A stretch of 64,000 nt of DNA. Source: Hyphomonadaceae bacterium ML37. Lineage in GTDB: Bacteria; Pseudomonadota; Alphaproteobacteria; Caulobacterales; Maricaulaceae. Where the stretch lies: the NCBI GenBank assembly GCA_027627685.1, contig CP091241.1, positions 1,613,191-1,677,190 on the forward strand, in the 5' to 3' direction. The notes below the pieces were generated by a model. The model did not search any database. It was not told where the DNA came from and saw only the letters and a list, made by a program, of their open reading frames with translations. Made by a program: the position numbers and the translations under genes. This document shows, piece by piece, positions 1 through 9,145 of this stretch (positions are counted from its first letter, which is position 1; each line of letters opens with the position of its first letter).

Positions 1-116
1 TCGCATTGCAGGCAGTCGCCGCTGATCACCAGCCGGCGATGCGGTTCCTGCGCCGCAGCCTGGGCCGAGGCGAGAAAAAGGGCGCATACGGTGAAAGTGA
101 AAGCACGCACGATCAT
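1..116 (-). CDS. Exported CxxC/pentapeptide-type protein, N-terminal fragment cut by the window edge
   Basis: The first 38 codons of a minus-strand gene start at an ATG at 114-116 and run off the left edge. The visible residues form a signal peptide (basic start, hydrophobic core, AQAAAQ cleavage region) followed by SGDCLQC. This matches the layout of the complete gene immediately upstream (signal peptide, then GADCPGC, then pentapeptide repeats), so I infer a tandem paralogue. The repeats themselves lie outside the window. It is too short for the usual length cut-offs. The 36-bp gap to the upstream gene suggests one transcript. Function is unknown; an exported or periplasmic location is likely. 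Confidence 0.6.
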   Translation of the reverse strand, partial: MIVRAFTFTVCALFLASAQAAAQEPHRRLVISGDCLQC

Positions 117-152
117 GCCCCGACGCTAGCGCGCACAGGCGTGGGACGCGAC

Positions 153-674
153 TTAATTCGCAGTAAGGCCCGCAGGCCGGCAGGCCGGCGCGGTCAGGCC
201 CGGGGGCAGGGTGGTCGAGGCGTCGCCGCACGCGCTGGCGAGTTGAGCCCGGGTGAGGCCGCGCGCATCCGCCATTTCGGCGCCCGACAGATTGGCCCCG
301 TCGAGACGCGCGCCGGTAAAATTGGCGCTGCCGAAATGCGCCCCGACCAGCGTGGCGCGGCTGAGATCGGCATGGGCGAAGTTCGCGCCGGTGAAGCGCG
401 CCGCGAACAGGTTCGCCGTGACCAGGTCTGCACCGTCAAAGCGCGCATGGTTGAAGGTCGAGAGGCTCAAGTCCGTCTGACGTAGCCGGGCGCGCGAGAA
501 ATCGGCCCGGTCGAGCGCCCTGTATGACAAATCGGCCTGAAACAGATTGCAGCCGGGGCAGTCGGCGCCGTTCTGGGCGCGCGCGATCTGGCCGGGGTTT
601 TGCGCGGCGGCGGCTGAACTGACGATGACCGTCAGCGTGATCAGGCCAATGAGATGTTTCATCATGGTGCGCAT
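153..674 (-). CDS. Exported pentapeptide-repeat protein
   Basis: A 173-residue protein with an N-terminal signal peptide (ends near SSAAAAQ), a short CPGC motif near residues 39-42, then about 16 tandem A(D/N)LXX-type pentapeptides from about residue 45 to 140, for example LVTANLFAARFTGANF. Such repeats fold as a right-handed quadrilateral beta helix. They usually act as scaffolds or binding surfaces and show no catalytic residues. Three in-frame ATGs (674, 665, 662) are possible starts; none has a strong ribosome site, so the start is uncertain by up to four residues. The C-terminus has two more cysteines, which suggests disulfides in the periplasm. The next gene downstream starts with the same signal-plus-CxxC layout. 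Confidence 0.75.
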   Translation of the reverse strand: MRTMMKHLIGLITLTVIVSSAAAAQNPGQIARAQNGADCPGCNLFQADLSYRALDRADFSRARLRQTDLSLSTFNHARFDGADLVTANLFAARFTGANFAHADLSRATLVGAHFGSANFTGARLDGANLSGAEMADARGLTRAQLASACGDASTTLPPGLTAPACRPAGLTAN

Positions 675-867
675 TCCCGCATTTGGTCAGGCTGATGCGC
701 CAGCCTGCGCAAGATTCGCGCCGACCGGGCTGACCTGGATGAACGCCCGATGAGCGCAATTTAATCCCGGGGACACACTGCGCCTCGGGCAAAGCGCTGA
801 AACGATGCTATACTGCGGTTTGCGCGACGATGCCTTTGTATCGGCGTGGGCAAACAAGGAGACCGTC

Positions 868-1284
868 ATGATCAAGCAATTCATGGGCGCCGCCGTGATC
901 GCTCTGGGCCTGAGCGGGGCTGTTCACGCCCAGTCCGATGAGGCGCGGGCCGATGCACGCCTCGCGCAATTCGCCGAGACCGGCGAAACGCGCAGCTGCC
1001 TGTCGACAACCCGCATCCGCAACATCACCCCCCTGGACGACAGCCGTTGGCTGGTGACCACACGGGGCGGCGACACCTATCTCAACGAGGTCAGCCGCGG
1101 CTGCTTCGGCGCCGCCAGTCCGTTCAGCTATATCGAGTACCGCGTGCCCGGCGGCCAGCTGTGCCGGGGCGAGATCATCCGCGTGGTCGATCAGTCGGCC
1201 CAGACAGTGCGCGGCGCCTGCGGGCTCGGCGAGTATCAGCGGCTTGAGCCTGTTTCATCCGAGACGGCCGATACGGGCGCTTAG
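868..1284 (+). CDS. DUF6491 family exported protein
   Basis: A 138-residue protein. I chose the ATG at 868, not an upstream in-frame start, because AAGGAG lies at 855-860 and the protein then opens with a clean signal peptide ending at AVHAQS. The mature part has the DUF6491 pattern: CLSTTRI, a DD pair, YLNEVSRGC and an LCRGEIIRV segment. The paired cysteines suggest disulfides. The family has no assigned function; it is a small periplasmic or outer-envelope protein common in Caulobacterales and Sphingomonadales. It stands alone between a divergent pentapeptide gene and the LysM lipoprotein. Confidence 0.7.
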   Translation: MIKQFMGAAVIALGLSGAVHAQSDEARADARLAQFAETGETRSCLSTTRIRNITPLDDSRWLVTTRGGDTYLNEVSRGCFGAASPFSYIEYRVPGGQLCRGEIIRVVDQSAQTVRGACGLGEYQRLEPVSSETADTGA

Positions 1285-1354
1285 TCAACGCGCGGTTAAC
1301 GCTCCCGCGTCATGATCGAGTGTGACTAAGGATCATTGGCGAGGGTTTCCAGCC

Positions 1355-2272
1355 ATGCGTCAGAGCGCCCGGCGCCTGTTGCTTGGAAGTGTGGTGTTGG
1401 CGCTGGGCGCGTGCGGAACTGCGCCGCGCGCGCCAGCGCCCATTGACCATGGCAGCGCCGCCAGCACCCCGGCGGCGGCCTGCGGCCGCACAGTTACAGT
1501 TCAGCGCGGCGACACGCTCAGCGCGATTGCTTTGCGGTGCCGGACCACGATTGAAGCGTTGGCGTCCGAGAACAGCCTGTCGTCTCCCTACACCTTGAGG
1601 GCCGGGCAAAGCCTGCGCATGCCCGGGCCATCGGTCTATACCGTGCGGCGCGGCGATAATCTGTACCGCATTGCGCTCAATCACGGCATGAGCACGCGCG
1701 AGCTCGCCCGGCTCAACGGCATAAGCGAAAACACGACGATTCATCCCGGCCAGGAATTGCGCGTCTCAGGATCGCCGCGCCAGATCGTCGCCGAAGCGCC
1801 GCCGCGTCAAACCACCGGTGGCGGCGCGACGACGCGCCCCCCTGTCACGGCCAGCCCGCCCCCCCCACCACCACCTCCGCCGCCCAGCGCGCCTGCGCCC
1901 GCTTTCCTCTGGCCGCTGCAAGGTCAGGTCGTGGCTCAGTTCGGCAATGTGTCGGGCCGTCGCCTCGATGGCATCCGCATCTCCGCACGGGTCGGCGAAC
2001 CGGTGCGCGCGGCCGCAGCAGGGGAGGTGGTCTACGCGGGTAATGAGTTGCAGGGCTATGGCGAGCTGGTGCTGATCCGCCATGAGGACCGGTGGGTGAC
2101 GGCCTATGGCCTCAACTCGGTCTTGCGCGTCCAGCAGGGTCAGCAGGTCAACGCCGGCGACCATATCGCCGACGCGGGCGGCGCCGGCCCGGGCGAGGGG
2201 CCAGTGCTGCACTTTGAAATTCGCCGCGGCGTGACCCCGGTCAATCCGATTGACCAATTGCCGCGGCGCTAG
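1355..2272 (+). CDS. LysM/M23-like lipoprotein (NlpD/DipM type, degenerate LytM)
   Basis: 305 residues from the ATG at 1355, preceded by GAGGG; a GTG at 1322 is less likely. A lipoprotein signal ends at the lipobox ALGAC (Cys ~20). Two LysM domains follow (about residues 42-85 and 90-132), each with an RGD(T/N)L core, then a proline-rich linker with a ten-proline run, then a LytM/M23 fold (about 190-303). The zinc-site residues are mostly absent: the usual HxGxD region reads RRLDGIRI, the AYxHN motif reads AYGLN, and only the final LHFEIR is kept. It therefore looks like a non-catalytic, peptidoglycan-binding activator of amidases, as in the NlpD/EnvC group. It sits just upstream of yajC-secDF. 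Confidence 0.85.
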   Translation: MRQSARRLLLGSVVLALGACGTAPRAPAPIDHGSAASTPAAACGRTVTVQRGDTLSAIALRCRTTIEALASENSLSSPYTLRAGQSLRMPGPSVYTVRRGDNLYRIALNHGMSTRELARLNGISENTTIHPGQELRVSGSPRQIVAEAPPRQTTGGGATTRPPVTASPPPPPPPPPPSAPAPAFLWPLQGQVVAQFGNVSGRRLDGIRISARVGEPVRAAAAGEVVYAGNELQGYGELVLIRHEDRWVTAYGLNSVLRVQQGQQVNAGDHIADAGGAGPGEGPVLHFEIRRGVTPVNPIDQLPRR

Positions 2273-2358
2273 AAATCAGCCGTCAGGCCTTGTTGCAACG
2301 CGGGCGCACCCCGATATAGTCGCGGCGCAGTTCAATCCCCCTCAACCGTGGAGCGCTT

Positions 2359-2808
2359 ATGACCGTCGCGACCGACACTTTCCTTATTGCCGCCGCCGCC
2401 GGCGGTTCGCAGTTTCTCAGCACGCTCCTGATGATCGTGGCGTTCATCGCCATCTTCTACTTCCTCATCATGCGCCCCCAGCAGCAGCAGGCGAAACGTC
2501 ATCGCGAGATGATCGCCAATCTGCGCCGCGGCGACGAAGTGGTCAGCGGCGGCGGCCTGATCGGCAAGGTCGCGCGTCTGACCGATGACGAGGCCACGCT
2601 GGAATTGTCCGAGGGTGTGCGCGTCAAGGTCATCAAGGCCACGATCACTCAGGTGCGCACCCGCACCGAGCCGGCCAATGATTCCGGCGATGGTGATGAC
2701 GGTGAGCCTGCGCCGGCCGTCAAGCCGGCCGCCAGGAAGCCCGCTGCGCGCAAACCCGCCGCCCGCAAGGCGCCGGCCAAGCCCGCTGGCGATACGCCGA
2801 CAGAATAA
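2359..2808 (+). CDS. yajC: Preprotein translocase subunit YajC
   Basis: 149 residues. One transmembrane helix (about residues 18-38, TLLMIVAFIAIFYFLIMRP) is followed by the family signature RPQQQQAKRH and a cytoplasmic region with RRGDEVVSGGGLIGKV. YajC associates with SecDF in the inner membrane as an accessory of SecYEG. The C-terminus is longer than usual (the core is about 100 residues): an acidic stretch, then a low-complexity Ala-Arg-Lys-Pro tail with repeated ARKPA units, probably disordered and strongly basic. It is the first gene of yajC-secD-secF, 54 bp upstream of secD. Confidence 0.95.
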   Translation: MTVATDTFLIAAAAGGSQFLSTLLMIVAFIAIFYFLIMRPQQQQAKRHREMIANLRRGDEVVSGGGLIGKVARLTDDEATLELSEGVRVKVIKATITQVRTRTEPANDSGDGDDGEPAPAVKPAARKPAARKPAARKAPAKPAGDTPTE

Positions 2809-2862
2809 GCGCGCCGCGCGGGGCTGATCGTCAGTTCCAGCGCCAGTCAGACCGGAACGCCC

Positions 2863-4494
2863 ATGCTCTATTTCGCTCCCTGGAAGACGGTGCTGATCCT
2901 GGCCGTCATTCTGATCGGCTTCGTGTTCACCCTGCCCAATTTCGTGCCGGAATCGGTCCGGTATGATTCGGACGGGCGGGCTAATGCGCCCTGGACTGTT
3001 CTGCCCAACCAGACCATCAATCTGGGGCTTGATCTCCAGGGCGGGTCGCATCTGGTTTTCCAAGTCGATCTTGACGAGGTGCGTCAGGACCGGCTGAGCA
3101 ATCTGCAGGAAGATGTGCGCGCGCTGTTTCGCCGTGCGCCGCCCATCCTGTCGGCCCCGCCTGCGGTGATCGACAATCAGGTGGTGGTCAGACTGTCGGA
3201 CCCGGCGGACATGGAGCGCGCCATTGAGCGCCTGGACGAGATCAACGAGCGCGTGTCCGGCGCAGGCGGTCAGGCCGGGACGGCCCGCACGCTGAATATT
3301 CAGGATGCCGGGGACGGGCGCACCATTGCAGTGGAGATCACCCAGGCGGAGCTTGACTCCATCCGCCAGCGGACGGTGCAGCAATCCATCGAGATCATCC
3401 GGCGGCGTATTGACGGCATGGGCACCACTGAACCGGTCATCGCCCGGCAGGGTGACGACCGGGTGCTGGTCCAGGTGCCCGGCGAGAGCGACCCCCAGCG
3501 CATTATCGAGCTGGTCGGAACCACGGCCCGCATGACCTTCCACATGGTGGAGTCCGGCGTTGATGTCGGTCCAGATTGCCGCGGCCGCACGCCTCCGGGT
3601 GTGGTGGTCTACCCCACTGACGAGCCCACAGAGCCGTGTCTGGCGGTGCAGCGCCGCGCCCTGGTGACCGGCGAGCAGCTCGTGCGCACGGGCCAGAGCT
3701 TTGACGAGAACGGCCAGCCTGTTGTGGCTTTCACGTTCAATCAGTCCGGGGCGCGGGCCTTTGGCGAGGTGACCCAGACCAATATCGGCCGGCGCTTCGC
3801 CGTGGTGCTGGATGATGTGATCATCACCGCCCCGGTCATCCGTTCGGCGATCCTGGGCGGATCGGGCATCATCCAGGGCAATTTCACCGTCGCGTCGGCG
3901 TCCGATCTGGCCACCATGATCGGCGCGGGCGCGCTGCCGGCCCGTCTGGCGCCGATCGAAGAACGCACGGTTGGGGCCAGTCAGGGGCAGGACTCCATCG
4001 AACGCGGCCAGATTGCGATCCTGATCGGCTTCGGTCTGGTGATCGTGTTCATGTGGCTGGCCTATGGTTATTTCGGCGTGGTCTCCACCGCAGCGCTGAT
4101 CACCAATATCTTCTTGCTGCTGGGCGCCCTGTCAGGCCTTCAGGCGACGCTGACCCTGCCGGGCATTGCCGGGATCGTGCTGACCATCGGCATGGCGGTG
4201 GACGCCAACGTGCTGATCTACGAGCGCATACGCGAGGAATGGCAGGCCGGGCGCACGCTCGCGAGCTCCATCGAGAATGGTTACAACCACGCCCTCTCGG
4301 CCATTCTGGACGCCAATATAACCACCTTCATCGCAGCCGCCGTCCTCTACATGCTGGGGGCGGGACCGGTGCGCGGCTTCGCCGTGACGCTGGGCATAGG
4401 GATCATCACGTCGGTGTTTACCGCGTTCGTGCTGTCGCGCCTGCTGATCTCGATCTGGCTGCGGGTTGCGCGGCCCAAGAAATTGGCGATGTAG
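2863..4494 (+). CDS. secD: Protein translocase subunit SecD
   Basis: 543 residues, a normal length for a separate alphaproteobacterial SecD. It has an N-terminal membrane helix (about 8-27), the hallmark GLDLQGGSHLVF near residue 52, a large periplasmic P1 region, and a C-terminal block of five membrane helices. The conserved GMAVDANVLIYERIREE near residue 440 carries the Asp and Arg linked to proton flow. SecD with SecF uses the proton motive force to complete export of SecA/SecYEG substrates. It lies between yajC and secF, 12 bp before secF, clearly one operon. Confidence 0.97.
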   Translation: MLYFAPWKTVLILAVILIGFVFTLPNFVPESVRYDSDGRANAPWTVLPNQTINLGLDLQGGSHLVFQVDLDEVRQDRLSNLQEDVRALFRRAPPILSAPPAVIDNQVVVRLSDPADMERAIERLDEINERVSGAGGQAGTARTLNIQDAGDGRTIAVEITQAELDSIRQRTVQQSIEIIRRRIDGMGTTEPVIARQGDDRVLVQVPGESDPQRIIELVGTTARMTFHMVESGVDVGPDCRGRTPPGVVVYPTDEPTEPCLAVQRRALVTGEQLVRTGQSFDENGQPVVAFTFNQSGARAFGEVTQTNIGRRFAVVLDDVIITAPVIRSAILGGSGIIQGNFTVASASDLATMIGAGALPARLAPIEERTVGASQGQDSIERGQIAILIGFGLVIVFMWLAYGYFGVVSTAALITNIFLLLGALSGLQATLTLPGIAGIVLTIGMAVDANVLIYERIREEWQAGRTLASSIENGYNHALSAILDANITTFIAAAVLYMLGAGPVRGFAVTLGIGIITSVFTAFVLSRLLISIWLRVARPKKLAM

Positions 4495-4506
4495 GAGCTG
4501 CCAGTC

Positions 4507-5490
4507 ATGAACTTCTTCCCCCTGGTGCGCCTGCTTCCCGAGGAAACGCAATTCCGGTTCATCCGGATGCGGGTTGCGGCCTTCGCTCTGTCTCTGGTGA
4601 TGGTGCTGGGCTCGGTCGGCGCCTTCTTCACCCTCGGGCTCAATCTTGGCATTGATTTTCGCGGCGGCACGTCCATCGCGCTGACCACCGCCCCGGAGCC
4701 GGCTGATCTGGCGCAGATCCGCGGCGCGCTGGCCGACCTCGGTCTGGGCGATGTGCAGGTGCAGGAATTTGGCAGCGCGTCGGATGTGCTGGTGCGCATC
4801 GCCATGGTCGATGTTGAGACAGCCGAACGGGTGTCCGGCGCGCCGGTAGAGGACTTCGAGGCGGCCCAGCAAGCGGTGCGCCGTGTGGTTCAGGCCGCGC
4901 TCAACGAAAGCCTGACGTCGGTGGAATATCTCAGCGTCGAGGTGGTGGGCCCCCAGGTGTCCGGCGAGCTGGTCGTCGCGGGCGCGACCGCTGTGATCGT
5001 CGCGCTCTTGCTGATGCTGCTCTACATCTGGTTCCGGTTCGAGTGGCAGTATTCGGTCGGCGCGGTGGTTGCACTGATCCATGACGTGATCCTGACAATC
5101 GGCTTTTTCGCCGTCACCCAGCTTGAATTCAATCTGCCGACCATCGCGGCGATCCTCACCATCGTTGGCTATTCGATGAACGACACGGTGGTGGTGTATG
5201 ACCGCATCCGTGAGATGTTCCGCAAATTCAAGAGCAAGCCGACACCTGACGTGCTGGATATGGCGATCAATGCGACCCTGTCGCGCACCATGCTGACGTC
5301 GGGCACGACGCTGGTGGCGATCGTGGCCATGGCGGTGATCGGCGGTCCGGCGCTGGAAGTCTTTGCGTTCGCGCTGATCTGGGGCGTCACCATCGGGACG
5401 TTCTCGTCCATCTTCGTCGCCGCGCCCTTGCTCACCCTGACCGGGGTCAAGCGCGAGAGCCGTGAAGAGGACGCTGCGCTTGCCCCCTGA
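4507..5490 (+). CDS. secF: Protein translocase subunit SecF
   Basis: 327 residues. A first membrane helix (about 22-42) is followed by GIDFRGGTSIAL near residue 48, a periplasmic domain, and five C-terminal helices containing VGYSMNDTVVVYDRIRE near residue 220, the SecF counterpart of the SecD proton-path motif. It partners SecD in the inner membrane. It begins 12 bp after secD; its last codons overlap the likely start of the Mth938-like gene. No separate promoter is visible, so it is probably cotranscribed with yajC-secD. Confidence 0.97.
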   Translation: MNFFPLVRLLPEETQFRFIRMRVAAFALSLVMVLGSVGAFFTLGLNLGIDFRGGTSIALTTAPEPADLAQIRGALADLGLGDVQVQEFGSASDVLVRIAMVDVETAERVSGAPVEDFEAAQQAVRRVVQAALNESLTSVEYLSVEVVGPQVSGELVVAGATAVIVALLLMLLYIWFRFEWQYSVGAVVALIHDVILTIGFFAVTQLEFNLPTIAAILTIVGYSMNDTVVVYDRIREMFRKFKSKPTPDVLDMAINATLSRTMLTSGTTLVAIVAMAVIGGPALEVFAFALIWGVTIGTFSSIFVAAPLLTLTGVKRESREEDAALAP

Positions 5491-5848
5491 CGTGCGAGCC
5501 CCGGCGATTGACGCCTATGGCGATGGGGGCTTCCGCATTGGCGGCGTGCGCAAGGATGGCGCGACGCTGATCCTCGACGGTGCAGCCCGCGCCTGGCGCG
5601 ATGCGCCGGAAGACGCCGCCGGGCTCACCCCTGGGCATTTCACCGATTTGCTGAATGCGCAGGCGCGCCCTGACATGGTGGTGCTGGGCGCCGGGGAGCG
5701 GCTGATCCATCCGCCCGCCGCTGTGCGCAAGGCGTTCCGCGATGCCGGAATCGGGCTTGAGGTGATGGATACCGGATCGGCCTGCCGCGCCTATAACCTT
5801 CTGGCGGGAGAGGCGCGGCGCGTCTACGCCGCGCTGCTGCCGGTCTAG
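5462..5848 (+). CDS. Mth938-like domain protein (DUF498)
   Basis: 128 residues. The segment [13 protein letters not shown] at the start and the later [13 protein letters not shown] and [14 protein letters not shown] segments mark the Mth938/DUF498 fold (AAMDC/NDUFAF3-like). In alphaproteobacteria this gene usually follows secDF. Eukaryotic relatives help complex I assembly, but the bacterial role is unproven. The GTG start at 5462 overlaps secF by 29 bp; a GTG at 5492, just after the secF stop, is an alternative. The TAG stop overlaps the metG stop on the other strand, so the two genes meet tail to tail with no terminator space. Confidence 0.85.
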   Translation: MKRTLRLPPDVRAPAIDAYGDGGFRIGGVRKDGATLILDGAARAWRDAPEDAAGLTPGHFTDLLNAQARPDMVVLGAGERLIHPPAAVRKAFRDAGIGLEVMDTGSACRAYNLLAGEARRVYAALLPV

Positions 5849-7581
5849 GCTGTCGGCGCGGCGTTTGGTTCGCCGTCAGCGCCTGCGAACCGGGCGGTCC
5901 ACTCAGCGACCTGCTCATCCTCGATCTTGGCAAACAGAATCGGCGGCGGGGTGAAGGGGAGACCGCGGGGCAGGGCGTCCAGCAGGTCCTTGGCGGGGCC
6001 GCTGGGCCAGGTGCGGTTCTTTTCCGGAACGCCCAGCGCATCGAGGATTTTCGCGGCCGCTTCCGGGATGACCGGCTGCGCCACGATGGCTGCGATGACC
6101 GCCAGATTGATCCCGGTGCGCACGCCCAGGGCCGCGGCGTCCGGGTCGCTCTTGAACTTCACCCACGGTTCGGCGCGGGTGAGATATTCATTGCCAGCCA
6201 CCCACAGAGCGCGGGTTTCTGCGCCGGCCTTGCGGAACTCCATCGCCTCGTAATGGGCGGCGATGGCTTTCAGCCGCGCATCAAGCTCGGCTTCCAGCCA
6301 GGCTTCGTGTTCGCCCGGCTCGCCGCCATCGGGGATTTTCGCGTCAAAGCGTGACGCCCCGAACTTTGTGATCCGGTTGACGAAATTTCCCAGTACATTG
6401 GCCAGATCGGTGTTGATCACGCTCTGGAAATGCTCCCAAGTGAATTGCGCGTCCGCGCCTTCCGGTCCGTAGGCGGTGAGATACCAGCGCCAGTAATCGG
6501 CCGGGAGCAGGTCGAGGGCCTGGTCCATGAACACGCCGCGCTTTGAGCTGGTGGAGAATTTGCCGCCATACCAGGTCAGCCAGTTGAAAGCCTTGAGCTT
6601 GTCCACCGTCTTCCAGGGCTCTTCAGAGCCCAGGATCGTGGCCGGGAAGCTGACCGTGTGGAAGGCGACATTGTCCTTGCCCATGAACTGGACATAGCTG
6701 ACATCGCCCGCGCCCTTGTCCGTGCGCCACCAGCTTTCCCAGTCGCCGCCCGTGGCGTCTGCCCATTCGCGCGTCGCGGCGATATAGCCGATGGGCGCAT
6801 CGAACCAGACATAGAACACCTTGTTCTCAAAGTCCGGGCGCGGCGCGCCGTCCTTGGTGACCGGCACGCCCCAGGCCAGATCCCGGGTGATGGTGCGGTC
6901 GCGCAGGCCTTCATCAAGCCATTTATAGGCGATGGACTTGGCCAGGGACGGCCAGCCTTGCGCGGCGTCGACCCAGGCGCGCAGCCGGTCGGCCATCACG
7001 CTCTGGCGCAGCTGGAGATGGCGGGTGGCGCGCACCTCGATATTACGCGAGCCGGAGATCACCGAATACGGATTGATCAGATCGATCGGATCGAGAAGCT
7101 TGCCGCAATTATCACACTGGTCGCCGCGCGCCTTCTCATATCCGCAATTGGGACAGGTCCCTTCGACGTAGCGGTCGGGCAGGAAGCGCGCATCATCCAC
7201 CGAATACACCTGGCGCTCGGTCACTTCGCTGATTAGGCCCTTGGCCTCCAGCACGGCCGCAAAATGTTGTGTCAGCACCGCGTTCTGGGGCCGCGAGGTG
7301 CGTCCGAACCAGTCCCACTGCAGAGCGAATTTCTCGCCGAGGCCTTTTTGGATCTCGTGCTGCTCGTCGCAATAGGTCCGGACGTCCTGGCCTGCAGCCG
7401 CCGCGGCCAGCTCGGCCGGCGTGCCGTGCTCGTCGGTGGCGCAGATGGCCAGCACCTCATGGCCGCGCATACGCTGGAAACGCGCATAGACGTCAGCGGG
7501 CAGCATGGAGCCGGCCAGATTGCCCAGATGCTTGACGCCATTGATATAGGGCAGGGCGCTGGTGACGAGAATGCGGGCCAT
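5845..7581 (-). CDS. metG: Methionyl-tRNA synthetase
   Basis: 578 residues from the ATG at 7579-7581 ([12 protein letters not shown]); an upstream in-frame ATG at 7623 would add an unconserved leader. Class I aminoacyl-tRNA synthetase charging tRNA-Met in the cytosol. The HIGH element is HLGN near residue 18. A zinc knuckle with two CxxC pairs (CPNC and CDNC) lies at about 138-155. The KMSKS loop is the KFSTSS variant near residue 340. The length fits a form without the C-terminal tRNA-binding dimerisation domain. It is transcribed alone on the minus strand and converges with the secF operon. Confidence 0.96.
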   Translation of the reverse strand: MARILVTSALPYINGVKHLGNLAGSMLPADVYARFQRMRGHEVLAICATDEHGTPAELAAAAAGQDVRTYCDEQHEIQKGLGEKFALQWDWFGRTSRPQNAVLTQHFAAVLEAKGLISEVTERQVYSVDDARFLPDRYVEGTCPNCGYEKARGDQCDNCGKLLDPIDLINPYSVISGSRNIEVRATRHLQLRQSVMADRLRAWVDAAQGWPSLAKSIAYKWLDEGLRDRTITRDLAWGVPVTKDGAPRPDFENKVFYVWFDAPIGYIAATREWADATGGDWESWWRTDKGAGDVSYVQFMGKDNVAFHTVSFPATILGSEEPWKTVDKLKAFNWLTWYGGKFSTSSKRGVFMDQALDLLPADYWRWYLTAYGPEGADAQFTWEHFQSVINTDLANVLGNFVNRITKFGASRFDAKIPDGGEPGEHEAWLEAELDARLKAIAAHYEAMEFRKAGAETRALWVAGNEYLTRAEPWVKFKSDPDAAALGVRTGINLAVIAAIVAQPVIPEAAAKILDALGVPEKNRTWPSGPAKDLLDALPRGLPFTPPPILFAKIEDEQVAEWTARFAGADGEPNAAPTA

Positions 7582-7762
7582 GGCAGATGTCCGTTGAAGG
7601 CGGATGGGTGAGCGCGCATGCATAGCGGCGCACTTTCAAAATAGGAACAGGGTGCGCGCACGCCTACCCGGCCAGACGGTGGCGCACACCGCCCCGCCTC
7701 TCGACAAATCGGCCTGATCGCGTAACGGTCTGGAGCTGAAACCGGACCCGGGCCCTCAACTC

Positions 7763-9145
7763 ATGACCACGCCGACGCAACCGCCGCAGACAGAGCCGGA
7801 TTCTGCTCTGGAGGACATCGTCCCGCTGGGCGACATCCAGGCGCGGGTGATGGAGGCGTTCGACTGGTTCGAGCAGACCGTGCTGAACCTGGATAACGGC
7901 ATCCAGATCGTGCTGATCGCCGCGGCGCTGGCGCCCGCCCTGATTTTCGGGCCGCGCCTGCGCCGCCTGGTGGCGCAGGCCACGTCCGGCTTTCTCAAGA
8001 CCGGTCTGCCGCGCCGCCTGATCAACGCGGCATCCATGCTGATGACGCCGCTGGCGCTCCTCCTGGTGCTGACCCTCATCCAGATCCTGCTGGCGGCGCT
8101 GGACCGGCCCTTTGCCATCGTCAATGCGTCCACCAGCCTGATGACCGCCTGGATCGTGATCCGGGCGGTGTCCCTGGTGATCCAGTCGAAATTCTGGTCC
8201 AAAGTGGCCTTCTACATCGCCTGGCCCATCGCCGTGCTGGACGTGTTCGGCCTGCTGGTGCCGGTCATCCAGCAGATGCAGACGCTGGCGGTCCCGCTGG
8301 GCGTGGCTGATGACGGCTCGCCGGTTCAGCTCTCGCTCCTGGATATTTTCCGCACCCTGATCTACTTCGCGGCGCTGTTCTGGCTCGCCTCGCTGGCAGG
8401 GCGCACGATCAACGGCCAGCTGGAAAAAACCGAGGAGCTGTCGCCCGCTTTCAAGGCGATCATCTCCAAAGTGCTGGGCGTGGTTCTGCCGGTCACCGCG
8501 CTGCTGATCGCGTTGCAGATGACCGGGTTCAACCTGGCCACTTTGGCGATCTTCTCCGGCGCGGTGGGCATCGGGGTAGGTCTGGGCCTGCAGAAGACCG
8601 TGTCGAACTTCGCCGCCGGTTTCACCCTGCTGGCGGACAAATCCATCAAGCCTGGCGACGCCATCGAGGTGGACGGCACGTTCGGCTGGGTCACCGGCAT
8701 GCAGTCGCGCTATGTGTCGGTGCGCACCCGTGACGGCACCGAAATGCTGATCCCCAATGAGCATTTCATCATGAACGGGGTGATCAACTGGTCCCACTCC
8801 GACCGGGTCGTCCGCCTGCATGCGCCGTTCGGGGTGTCCTACAAGACCCGCGATCTGCGCGCGGTCCAGGAGCTGGCCCAGAAGGCCGCCGCCACCGTCC
8901 CCCGGGTCGTGTCCGACAAGGATCCTGTCTGCAACGTCATGGAATTTGGCGACAGCGCGGTCAATTTCGATCTGCGTTTCTGGATCGCGGACCCCGAAGC
9001 GGGCCTCTCCAACGTGCGCAGTGATGTCTATCTGGCGGTATGGGACGCCCTGCACGAGGCGGGGGTCGAAATCCCGTTCCCGCAAATGGACCTGCACGTC
9101 AAAGCGCTGCCCGCCGCCGCCCCGGAGCCGCCGGAGCCGGCTTAA
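7763..9145 (+). CDS. MscS-family mechanosensitive channel
   Basis: 460 residues. Several N-terminal hydrophobic segments (about 45-75, 95-120, 130-165, 190-215) precede the MscS core: a pore helix rich in Gly/Ala with GVGIGVGLGLQKTVSNFAAG near residue 270, then the beta domain (KPGDAIEVDGTFGWVTGM, IPNEHFI) and the C-terminal alpha/beta domain. The channel would open under membrane tension to release solutes after hypo-osmotic shock. This is the larger MscS type with extra N-terminal helices. Its stop overlaps the stop of the converging hydrolase gene by 4 bp. Confidence 0.92.
   Translation: MTTPTQPPQTEPDSALEDIVPLGDIQARVMEAFDWFEQTVLNLDNGIQIVLIAAALAPALIFGPRLRRLVAQATSGFLKTGLPRRLINAASMLMTPLALLLVLTLIQILLAALDRPFAIVNASTSLMTAWIVIRAVSLVIQSKFWSKVAFYIAWPIAVLDVFGLLVPVIQQMQTLAVPLGVADDGSPVQLSLLDIFRTLIYFAALFWLASLAGRTINGQLEKTEELSPAFKAIISKVLGVVLPVTALLIALQMTGFNLATLAIFSGAVGIGVGLGLQKTVSNFAAGFTLLADKSIKPGDAIEVDGTFGWVTGMQSRYVSVRTRDGTEMLIPNEHFIMNGVINWSHSDRVVRLHAPFGVSYKTRDLRAVQELAQKAAATVPRVVSDKDPVCNVMEFGDSAVNFDLRFWIADPEAGLSNVRSDVYLAVWDALHEAGVEIPFPQMDLHVKALPAAAPEPPEPA

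Noticed and set aside
2700-2800. Ala-Lys-Pro repeats in yajC as a possible tandem-repeat element
   Set aside because: They read in frame as a basic low-complexity tail of one protein; no DNA-level repeat unit extends beyond the gene.
2332-3543. A 403-codon minus-strand frame over yajC-secD
   Set aside because: Antisense to two conserved translocase genes.
7664-9097. A 477-codon minus-strand frame over the MscS gene
   Set aside because: Antisense to a clear MscS channel; composition is biased and no motif is present.
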